Source: RGIG9041 sp045541455
GTDB lineage: Bacteria; Bacillota; Clostridia; Oscillospirales; QAKW01
Assembly: GCA_045541455.1 (NCBI GenBank)
Contig: JAZQJA010000011.1
Span: 1-30,126 of the forward strand
Length of the DNA: 30,126 bases
Direction of reading: 5' to 3'
Shown here: positions 24,551 to 30,126 of the stretch, piece by piece
How positions within the stretch are numbered: position 1 is the stretch's first letter
Layout: the number at the start of each line of letters is the position of its first letter
Translations under genes and position numbers: made by a program
Notes under the pieces: generated by a model
The model's input: only the letters and a program-made list of their open reading frames with translations
What the model was told of the DNA's origin: nothing
Database searches by the model: none

Positions 24551-25825
24551 TTAATTACTCTGTGTAAAACCTGCGGCGGTTACGGTTTTTGCAAACTCGC
24601 CTATTTGAGAATCGAGTTTAATCTTTTTTAAAAGCGGAAGTTTAAGACTTTTATCTCTTATAATAACGGTGTAACCCGATTCAAACCGATCCGCCTTTTC
24701 TAAAGACAACTGCTTACCGTCGATATGTGTTGTCACTTTTGTATAGTAATCCCCTATACCTACTGTAATATCTGCTTCGTCTAATACTTCTGGTATAGGA
24801 GTGTAGGTGCAATAGGTGGTATAACGGACAGACAAAAACAAAATTGACAGCGCAAGAAAAAAGCAAAGCGCAAATGAAATTATGCCGGACAAAAGTTTTT
24901 TGGGATTTTTTACACAGATGTAGAAATAGACAAAGAAAACAAGCGCGCTTAGAAAGCCAAGCAGCAAAACGGCATATTGAGGGTCGAAAATGACATATTC
25001 TTGTTCTAATGACAAAACCCAAATTGTGATTAAAGGTAGTGACAAAAGGCTTGCAGCGATGTGGCGGATAACAGGGAAAACAAAGTCTTGCCCTACCGTA
25101 CCGCCGTCGCGTTTTGAAAGGACAAGCAGTGCGGTCACAAAAAACACAAGCGCCAGCGCAAGTGAAACGGGCACTGCAACAACTGAAAAATAATGGCTTG
25201 AACCGAGAATGCAGTAGGGGGCGTAGTAAGTCAGAATACTACCTGTTTCAAGGTTAATGTGAATTCGCGATTGAATGGTGCTTGTTGCGATAAGGGACAA
25301 AAGGTAGGCTGAAACAAACGGAAGGTAAGTGATTATAAGTGAGAGTGACACGGCGCAAAACGGTTTGCCCGACAGCGAGGCGGCAAGAAAGGTTGCGGCG
25401 CAGACAACAAAAACGGTTGAATAGATTATTGCTGTAAAGGCTTTGATGTTAAAACTTGCATCAATTTCAACGCCGTGCAAAGTAAAGGACAAAAGGTTTA
25501 TGCCATAAACGGCGGTAGTTAGCACAAGCGACAGAATAAGCGCTGCAGACACTGACACAAGCGACAGCGTTTTTTTGGAAACCGGTGCGCTTAACATAAA
25601 CACCGACAGTTTTTTACTGTATAAAAAGTTAAGCGACAAAAGGGTGAGCACAATAGGGCTGACACTTGCGGTTAAGATGGTGGAAAAAAACGATGAGTAA
25701 TGGTTATAGTTCATAATAAGTTCTGTACCGCGGCCGTGGGTAAACGCAAGTGCGCCTGCGCAAAGAAGGATTATTATAAACGGCAACGACAGAGATAAAA
25801 AGCGTTGCTTTAACAGTTTAGTCAT
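24551..25825 (-). CDS. ABC transporter permease subunit
   Basis: A 424-residue membrane protein with at least eight hydrophobic segments, for example FLSLSLPFIIILLCAGALAF near the N-terminus and FVYFYICVK near residue 290. This is an ABC-2-like permease arrangement of the YtrC/D kind. It directly follows the ATPase gene and overlaps its end: the ATG at 25823-25825 shares ATGACTAA with the ATPase stop, with GGGAGG 11 bases upstream. A TTG one codon earlier and a GTG four codons earlier are possible alternative starts. The transported compound is unknown; related systems respond to cell-wall antibiotics. Confidence 0.8.
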   Translation of the reverse strand: MTKLLKQRFLSLSLPFIIILLCAGALAFTHGRGTELIMNYNHYSSFFSTILTASVSPIVLTLLSLNFLYSKKLSVFMLSAPVSKKTLSLVSVSAALILSLVLTTAVYGINLLSFTLHGVEIDASFNIKAFTAIIYSTVFVVCAATFLAASLSGKPFCAVSLSLIITYLPFVSAYLLSLIATSTIQSRIHINLETGSILTYYAPYCILGSSHYFSVVAVPVSLALALVFFVTALLVLSKRDGGTVGQDFVFPVIRHIAASLLSLPLITIWVLSLEQEYVIFDPQYAVLLLGFLSALVFFVYFYICVKNPKKLLSGIISFALCFFLALSILFLSVRYTTYCTYTPIPEVLDEADITVGIGDYYTKVTTHIDGKQLSLEKADRFESGYTVIIRDKSLKLPLLKKIKLDSQIGEFAKTVTAAGFTQSN

Positions 25826-26699
25826 CAATATGGTCACCTCCCGCTTCGAATTGAAAAATCTCTTCTAAAGATAACGGGATAAGCTCGAAAATAAGCGGAT
25901 TGTTTTGGTTTATGCGGGCGGTTATTTCGTCTTTGTCACCCTTTACACATATCTCGTAAATTTTGCCGTGGTTTTTAAGGCTGACAACGGTGATACCGTT
26001 AAGTATTTCGGGGGAGAGCGGCGTTTCAAACGCGGTTTGGATTTTAAAGTATGAGTTTTTGATTGAGGCAATATCGGTTGTAACTTTAAAGGTGCCGTCT
26101 TTTAACAAAAACAGTTTGTCACAGGTGTCTTCAAGTTCGCGCAGTGAGTGGGTGGTCATAACGGCACACATACCTTTTTCGGTTTTATCAAAGATTAGCG
26201 AGCGCACTGTGTTTTTGGCAATCGGGTCAAGCCCATCGAAAGTTTCATCGAGTATTAAAAAGTCGGGGTTTGTTGACAGTGCAAGGATAATGGCACACTG
26301 ACGGCGCTGGCCTTTTGACAGAGAAGAAAGCGGGGCGCTTGTATCTATTGCCAGAGTTTTTGCATAATCGGACAGTGCTGCCATATCAAAGTCGTTATAA
26401 AGAGATATATACAGTTTTGCAGTTTTAATAAGGTTTGCGCCGTTTGGGAAATACGGCTCGTCAGGGACAAATGCGAGTTTTTGTTTGGCGCGCGGGTTGT
26501 CAAACACATCTTCGCCGTCGATGTTTACAATGCCGACATCCCCCTTTAAAACACCGCAGATAATTCTGAGCAGGGTGCTTTTGCCCGCACCGTTTATACC
26601 TACAATGCCGACAACAGAGCCCCTGTTTAATGTGCAGGATATGTTTTTAAGTACCAAGTGCTTGCCAAAACTTTTTGATATGTTTTCAACTTTAATCAT
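25818..26699 (-). CDS. ABC transporter ATP-binding protein, YtrB-like
   Basis: A 293-residue ATPase. Walker A GINGAGKST lies at 34-42, the signature is LSKGQRRQ, Walker B is FLILDETFDGLD, and the H-loop is TTHSLRELE. The Q-loop position reads VPDEPYFP, with Asp instead of the usual Gln, as I recall for YtrB-like members. The ATG at 26697-26699 has AAGGAG 7 bases upstream; a longer in-frame start would run into the regulator gene and is rejected. It overlaps the regulator stop by 8 bases (ATGATTAA) and the permease start by 8 bases (ATGACTAA), indicating tight translational coupling. Confidence 0.92.
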   Translation of the reverse strand: MIKVENISKSFGKHLVLKNISCTLNRGSVVGIVGINGAGKSTLLRIICGVLKGDVGIVNIDGEDVFDNPRAKQKLAFVPDEPYFPNGANLIKTAKLYISLYNDFDMAALSDYAKTLAIDTSAPLSSLSKGQRRQCAIILALSTNPDFLILDETFDGLDPIAKNTVRSLIFDKTEKGMCAVMTTHSLRELEDTCDKLFLLKDGTFKVTTDIASIKNSYFKIQTAFETPLSPEILNGITVVSLKNHGKIYEICVKGDKDEITARINQNNPLIFELIPLSLEEIFQFEAGGDHIDD

Positions 26700-27069
26700 T
26701 GTTATTCTCCTTATAAATATCTTCAATTAAACTTAAAAGTGTTTGCTTTTCAACACCGCTAAGCCGTATGCGCTTTAATGTATCGCGCAGAAATTCAAGG
26801 CGCTTTTCACTGCGCTTTTCAATTTTCTCTTTGGCATCTTTTGAAACAAACCTGCCTATCCCTGTGACACTGTAGGTAACCCCTGAGTTTTCTAATTCGA
26901 GATATGCCTTTTGTACCGTGTTGGGATTTATGGTAAGTTCAAGCGCAAGCGCGCGCACCGACGGTATTTGTGTGTTGGGCAAAAGCGCACCGCTTATTAT
27001 TAGTTTTTCAAATTGCTCAATAACCTGCTCGTATACAGGGACTCGCGACTGCTTGTCAATTACAATCAT
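26692..27069 (-). CDS. GntR-family repressor, YtrA subfamily
   Basis: A 125-residue regulator: winged helix (SRVPVYEQVIEQFEKLIISG, PSVRALALELTINPNTVQKA, YLELENSG) plus a short helical tail, without the large effector domain of other GntR proteins. This matches the YtrA subfamily, which represses its own ABC operon. The ATG at 27067-27069 has AGGAG 8 bases upstream; a longer frame extends further upstream but would cover the operator and promoter and is rejected. Probably autoregulated through the inverted repeat at 27087-27109. Confidence 0.9.
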   Translation of the reverse strand: MIVIDKQSRVPVYEQVIEQFEKLIISGALLPNTQIPSVRALALELTINPNTVQKAYLELENSGVTYSVTGIGRFVSKDAKEKIEKRSEKRLEFLRDTLKRIRLSGVEKQTLLSLIEDIYKENNND

Positions 27070-27086
27070 TTTTATATCTCCTATAT

Positions 27087-27109
27087 GTGTACTATTACGG
27101 TTGGTACAC
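27087..27109 (-). promoter_or_regulatory. Operator for the YtrA-type repressor
   Basis: Perfect arms GTGTAC / GTACAC separated by 11 bases; extended arms GTGTACCA and TAGTACAC match at seven of eight positions. It lies directly downstream of the -10, over the expected transcription start, 18 bases before the ATG. YtrA-type repressors are known to bind TGTACT/AGTACA-like repeats. Confidence 0.75.
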
Positions 27110-27113
27110 TTTG

Positions 27114-27143
27114 AATATAACACGAAGGGGTTTGGTTTGTCAA
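27114..27143 (-). promoter_or_regulatory. Promoter of the GntR-ABC operon
   Basis: On the minus strand: TTGACA (27138-27143) and TATATT (27114-27119), 18 bases apart (or TTATAT with 17). The -35 is perfect. The operator follows the -10 immediately. Confidence 0.7.
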
Positions 27144-27182
27144 TAGGGATAGGCAAAATAATTTTGATAGGGCTAAAAAGTC

Positions 27183-27211
27183 TTGATTATTGAGGTATTG
27201 TGTGATAAAAT
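27183..27211 (+). promoter_or_regulatory. Promoter for the NifU-like/GGGtGRT operon
   Basis: TTGATT (27183-27188), a 17-base spacer and TAAAAT (27206-27211), 42 bases before the ATG at 27254. It faces away from the GntR promoter. Confidence 0.6.
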
Positions 27212-27253
27212 GACAAAAGGTAAAAAAATATTTTTACATAAAGGAGTAACATT

Positions 27254-27946
27254 ATGAACTATTCACATGAAGTAGAACAGATGTGCCCCGTTGCTAAAGG
27301 TCCGCACCACGGTCCTGCTCCCATTCCCGAAGAGGGCAGATGGGTAAAAGCAACCCAGATTTCTGATATCAGCGGTCTTTCGCACGGTATCGGCTGGTGT
27401 GCGCCCCAGCAGGGATGCTGTAAGCTGACACTTAACGTTAAAGAGGGTATTATCGAAGAAGCACTTGTTGAAACACTCGGTTGTTCGGGTATGACACACT
27501 CTGCTGCTATGGCAGGTGAAATTTTACAGGGTAAAACTTTACTCGAAGCACTTAATACCGACCTTGTTTGTGACGCTATCAACGTTGCTATGAGAGAAAT
27601 TTTCAAGCAGCTCGTTTACGGCAGAACACAGACTGCTTTTTCAGAAGACGGTTTGCCGATTGGTGCTTCGCTTGAGGACCTTGGCAAAGGCCTACGCTCA
27701 CAGGTTGGTACAATCTTTGCTACAAACGCAAAGGGCGTGCGTTATCTTGAGATGGCAGAGGGTTACATTCTTTCTGTTGCACTTGACGCTAATAACGAGT
27801 GCATTGGTTACAAGTTTGTTCACCTCGGTAAAATGATGGATATGATCCGCAAGGGTGCAGATCCTAAGGATGCATACGAAAAGAACATCGGTCAGTACGG
27901 CAGATATGACGAAGCTGTTAAGTACATTGACCCGAGAGCAGAATAA
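27254..27946 (+). CDS. NifU-like iron-sulfur scaffold protein
   Basis: A 230-residue protein of the NifU-N-like family that accompanies GGGtGRT proteins in clostridia. Candidate cluster ligands are C49 (GWCAPQQG), C55/C56 and C77 (LGCSGMTHS). The usual NifU/IscU spacing is not obvious, so the cluster site differs from housekeeping IscU. The N-terminus (HEVEQMCPVAKGPHHGPAPI) carries another Cys and His-rich text. AAGGAG lies 7 bases before the ATG. The next gene starts 19 bases after the stop, so they form a two-gene operon. The role in Fe-S assembly is inferred from family. Confidence 0.85.
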   Translation: MNYSHEVEQMCPVAKGPHHGPAPIPEEGRWVKATQISDISGLSHGIGWCAPQQGCCKLTLNVKEGIIEEALVETLGCSGMTHSAAMAGEILQGKTLLEALNTDLVCDAINVAMREIFKQLVYGRTQTAFSEDGLPIGASLEDLGKGLRSQVGTIFATNAKGVRYLEMAEGYILSVALDANNECIGYKFVHLGKMMDMIRKGADPKDAYEKNIGQYGRYDEAVKYIDPRAE

Positions 27947-27965
27947 GGAAGGGAGGACAATAATA

Positions 27966-28964
27966 ATGGCTAATTTTGAAGGTTATGAGAGAAGAATTGC
28001 TCAGATTGAGCCCGTTTTGGCAAAATACGGTTTTGCTACACTTGAAGAGGCTAGAGATTTTTGTCTTTCCAAAGGCGTAGACGCTGAGTCTATCGTTCGC
28101 GGTGTTCAGCCAATCGCGTTTGAAAACGCAGTTTGGGCTTACACACTCGGTTGCGCTATCGCTCTTAAAGAGGGTGCTAAAACCGCAGCTGATGCCGCTG
28201 TTGAAATTGGTAAAGGTCTTCAGGCTTTCTGTATCCCCGGTTCTGTTGCAGAAACAAGACAGGTTGGTATAGGTCACGGAAACCTTGCTTCAATGCTTCT
28301 TAAAGAAGAAACAAAGTGCTTTGCTTTCCTTGCAGGTCACGAATCGTTTGCTGCTGCTGAAGGCGCTATCGGTATCGCAAGAACTGCTAACAAGGTTAGA
28401 AAAACTCCGCTTCAGGTTATTCTTAACGGTCTTGGTAAAGACGCTGCGTTTATCATTTCTAGAATTAACGGTTTTACTTATGTTCAGACTGAGTATGATT
28501 TCTATACAAGTGAACTTAAAATAGTAAAAGAAACTGCTTATTCAAAGGGTGATAAGGCTAAAGTTCGTTGCTACGGTGCAAACGATGTTAACGAGGGTGT
28601 TGCTATTATGCGCCACGAAAATGTTGACGTTTCTATCACCGGTAACTCAACCAACCCGACAAGATTCCAGCACCCCGTTGCAGGTACCTATAAAAAATGG
28701 GCTATCGAAAACGGTAAGGCTTATTTCTCTGTTGCATCAGGCGGCGGTACAGGCAGAACACTCCACCCCGACAACATGGCAGCAGGCCCCGCTTCTTACG
28801 GTCTTACAGATACAATGGGCCGTATGCACGGCGATGCTCAGTTTGCAGGCTCGTCTTCAGTTCCTGCACACGTTGAGATGATGGGACTTATCGGTGCAGG
28901 TAACAACCCCATGGTTGGTATGACAGTTGCTTGCGCTGTTGCTGTTGAAGAAAGCTTTAAATAA
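27966..28964 (+). CDS. GGGtGRT family protein
   Basis: A 332-residue protein that contains the family's name-giving motif SGGGTGRT (258-265) followed by LHPDNMAAGPASYG. To my knowledge the family has no proven function; it is regularly paired with the NifU-like scaffold upstream. Other conserved-looking stretches are GHGNLASMLLKEETKCFAFL and TRFQHPVAGTYKKWA. Codon use is more optimised (GCT, GGT, ATC) than in neighbouring genes, hinting at high expression. The ATG has GGGAGG 9 bases upstream; a longer reading frame would begin inside the previous gene and is rejected. No membrane segment or signal peptide is seen. Confidence 0.88.
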   Translation: MANFEGYERRIAQIEPVLAKYGFATLEEARDFCLSKGVDAESIVRGVQPIAFENAVWAYTLGCAIALKEGAKTAADAAVEIGKGLQAFCIPGSVAETRQVGIGHGNLASMLLKEETKCFAFLAGHESFAAAEGAIGIARTANKVRKTPLQVILNGLGKDAAFIISRINGFTYVQTEYDFYTSELKIVKETAYSKGDKAKVRCYGANDVNEGVAIMRHENVDVSITGNSTNPTRFQHPVAGTYKKWAIENGKAYFSVASGGGTGRTLHPDNMAAGPASYGLTDTMGRMHGDAQFAGSSSVPAHVEMMGLIGAGNNPMVGMTVACAVAVEESFK

Positions 28965-28985
28965 ATTTTTAAATACCAAACCGAC

Positions 28986-29009
28986 AACGCCTCTGTTTAC
29001 AGAGGCGTT
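28986..29009 (+). terminator. Hairpin after the GGGtGRT gene
   Basis: AACGCCTCTG, loop TTTA, CAGAGGCGTT: a perfect 10-bp stem 21 bases after the stop, followed by ATCTTTT. The T-tract is moderate, so it is a likely but imperfect terminator; 29067-29094 backs it up. Confidence 0.7.
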
Positions 29010-29066
29010 ATCTTTTAAAGGTAAGCAACCCGTGGCAAAGCCGCAGTTGCTGTTGTATTCAAAATA

Positions 29067-29094
29067 AAAAATGACCTCACACGAGGTCATTTTT
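29067..29094 (+). terminator. Bidirectional intrinsic terminator
   Basis: AAAATGACCTC, loop ACAC, GAGGTCATTTT, flanked by A- and T-tracts on both sides. It serves the GGGtGRT operon and the convergent small regulator. The same TGACCTC arm recurs at 29703 without its partner inside the window. Confidence 0.85.
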
Positions 29095-29142
29095 ATTTTT
29101 ACAACAAGGGTGCAGGGCACCCGCAATTTTAATTGCGTTTTT

Positions 29143-29346
29143 CTATTCTTCGGTTATTTCAAATAAATCGTTAGGTTTGCAGTTTAACAGCAAACACATA
29201 GTTTCAATATTCTCATACCGTATTGATTTGGTTTGGTTATTAACCATTTTATTAAAATTTTGATAACTCATACCCAATTGTTTATATAACCAATATTTTG
29301 TTTTGCCGTTTTTCTCTAGCAGTTGCAATACTCTTAATTTTATCAT
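29143..29346 (-). CDS. Small XRE/Cro-type regulator
   Basis: A 67-residue protein that is almost entirely a helix-turn-helix domain: NGKTKYWLYKQLGMSYQNFN then KMVNNQTKSIRYENIETMCL, ending LLNCKPNDLFEITEE. This is the HTH_26-like Cro/CI type. The ATG at 29344-29346 has GGAG 7 bases upstream. It is divergent from the Cys-rich gene at 29460, with 113 bases between, so it may control that promoter; no clear operator repeat is visible. Confidence 0.85.
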   Translation of the reverse strand: MIKLRVLQLLEKNGKTKYWLYKQLGMSYQNFNKMVNNQTKSIRYENIETMCLLLNCKPNDLFEITEE

Positions 29347-29399
29347 AAGTTATCTCCAAATACCTCATTTTTTAAAGAGATAATAACTCAAATTTAATC

Positions 29400-29428
29400 T
29401 TTACATATAGACTTTTACATTATATAAT
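29400..29428 (+). promoter_or_regulatory. Promoter for the Cys-rich small protein
   Basis: TTTACA (29400-29405), a 17-base spacer and TATAAT (29423-29428), 31 bases before the ATG. Confidence 0.65.
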
Positions 29429-29459
29429 GATAACATCAATATTTTTAGGGAGGTAAATT

Positions 29460-29702
29460 ATGATAATCGACGTAACAGGAGTTGAACTTTCACCGTGGGA
29501 TAGTGATAAGTGCTTAGGGAATGGGGAGCATATTGATGAAAACGGCAACGAGATTGAATGTTGTTGCGAAGAATGTGATTACTATTTATGTTGTATATCA
29601 ACTGATGCCAACAAATGTGAAGGTTGCTATGATTTAAAATGTCCGAAAGCCAGCAAAAGACCTGTTAATAGTTTTGGTATGTTTATAAAGAATATAAAAT
29701 AA
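29460..29702 (+). CDS. Cysteine-rich small protein, unknown function
   Basis: An 80-residue acidic protein with ten cysteines packed between residues ~18 and 60 (KCLGNGEHIDENGNEIECCC, CEECDYYLCC, KCEGCYDLKCP). The pattern suggests metal or Fe-S binding, or a small zinc-ribbon-like fold. There is no signal peptide or membrane segment. The gene has a good promoter and AGGGAGG 6 bases before the ATG, so it is probably real. I do not recognise the family. The stop runs directly into the left arm of a terminator that carries palindromic element copy 4. Confidence 0.75.
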   Translation: MIIDVTGVELSPWDSDKCLGNGEHIDENGNEIECCCEECDYYLCCISTDANKCEGCYDLKCPKASKRPVNSFGMFIKNIK

Positions 29703-30126
29703 AAAAATGACCTCGTAGGGAGACACTTCATAAAAAAGTGTTCTCCCTACTTTCTTTTTATAAAAGAATTGACACTTTCAGTTTGAAAGTGTCATAGTGG
29801 GTTACATACTTTGAGAAAGGTAAATACTTTCCGAAAATAGCATTTCTTTTTCGGTGTGTAAAAGTGATATTGCAAACTAAAAGTTTGCAGTGATATTTTT
29901 GCATTACAGCAAAAGTGATATTAAAACCTGCGGTTTTAGTGATATTTTATTCGCCCTTAAACTGCCGAAGGCAATACCACTCGGCATTAGCCGAATATCA
30001 CTGCGAAGCAATATAACTCGCCGTAAGGCGAATAAAACTGGCGTTGTATCCTTACGGGTACAACGCCTAAAAGTCGGTTTTTTTAAACTATTTGCTTTTA
30101 CATAATCTATTTGATAGCTCGGCGAG
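29702..30126 (+). repeat. Palindromic modular element, copy 4, cut by window edge
   Basis: Left arm AAAAAATGACCTCG (29702-29715) is the same as half of the terminator at 29067-29094 and has no partner inside the window. It is followed by hairpins GGGAGACACTT/AAGTGTTCTCCC and GACACTTTC/GAAAGTGTC, which differ from the 5' part of copies 1 and 2. GTGATAT words start at 29864, 29890, 29915 and 29939 with palindromes between them, then ATTCGCCC, CTCGGCATTAGCCGA, CACTGCGAAGCAATATAACTCGCC, GTAA, GGCGAATAAAAC, and the terminal hairpin GGCGTTGTATCC/GGGTACAACGCC (30040-30067). The CCCCACAAAA hairpin is missing. The last bases of the window (GGCGAG) would fit the beginning of the right arm. Confidence 0.8.

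Noticed and set aside
26700..26726. Longer N-terminus for the ABC ATPase (MKIFIRRIT...)
   Set aside because: It overlaps the regulator further without a ribosome site. MIKVENISKSFG is the normal ABC start and has AAGGAG 7 bases upstream.
27855..27965. Longer N-terminus for the GGGtGRT protein
   Set aside because: It would read through the end of the NifU-like gene in another frame. The ATG at 27966 has a GGGAGG ribosome site and the family's usual start.
29890..30105. 71-codon open frame inside element copy 4
   Set aside because: Starts within a GTGATAT word and reads the same element modules (ISLRSNITRR). Pairing, not amino-acid sequence, is conserved between copies.

Overview
The window is a chromosomal segment from a low-GC, Gram-positive-type anaerobe, most likely a gut clostridium of the Oscillospiraceae/Ruminococcaceae kind. 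The evidence is the replication-origin cluster dnaA-dnaN-recF-remB-gyrB-gyrA, the paired clostridial radical-SAM genes (TIGR03960/TIGR03936 type), the NifU-like/GGGtGRT pair, a YtrA-type GntR/ABC operon, and strong AGGAGG-like ribosome sites with ATG, GTG and TTG starts. The genus cannot be fixed from sequence alone. No tRNA, rRNA, CRISPR array or transposase gene was seen.

Layout. 1-235 is the start of a small membrane-protein gene on the minus strand, duplicated in inverted orientation at 9083-9317. 473-4092 holds a radical SAM enzyme, its partner and a metallophosphoesterase in one tight operon. A type IA topoisomerase III (4524-6605, minus) and a GH2 glycosidase (6714-9056, plus) are divergently transcribed. 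9110-10523 holds the second membrane-protein copy, an XRE regulator with membrane helices, and a decayed four-helix-bundle gene. 10855-19482 is the origin/gyrase cluster: dnaA, a putative oriC (12291-12490), dnaN, recF, remB, gyrB, gyrA. 19937-22525 (minus) holds secreted or membrane-anchored paralogs, one behind a leader-peptide/terminator arrangement. 22725-27069 (minus) is a GntR-ATPase-permease-membrane protein operon with its own operator. 27254-28964 is the NifU-like/GGGtGRT operon. 29143-29702 is a divergent pair: a small XRE regulator and a Cys-rich miniprotein.

The most unusual content is a family of four modular palindromic elements (4091-4525, 10570-10809, 19484-19925, 29702 to the window end). 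Each has a ladder of GTGATAT words about 22-26 bp apart, separated by short palindromes whose sequence changes but whose pairing is kept. Two complete copies sit inside the loop of an intrinsic terminator hairpin, each a different terminator. An uninterrupted sibling of one of these terminators is present at 9729-9761. The partial copy at the right edge predicts the next bases outside the window.

Two other points stand out. The dnaA-dnaN gap lacks TTATCCACA boxes but holds seven TTTTAAACA-like 9-mers, the last two directly before a GC patch and a DnaA-trio-like CTACTACTATTACTACTA tract; the DnaA recognition loop reads GKNHST rather than GRDHTT. A 31-codon leader ORF ends inside a strong terminator upstream of the 20445-21302 gene, with a mutually exclusive pairing possible, which suggests attenuation.
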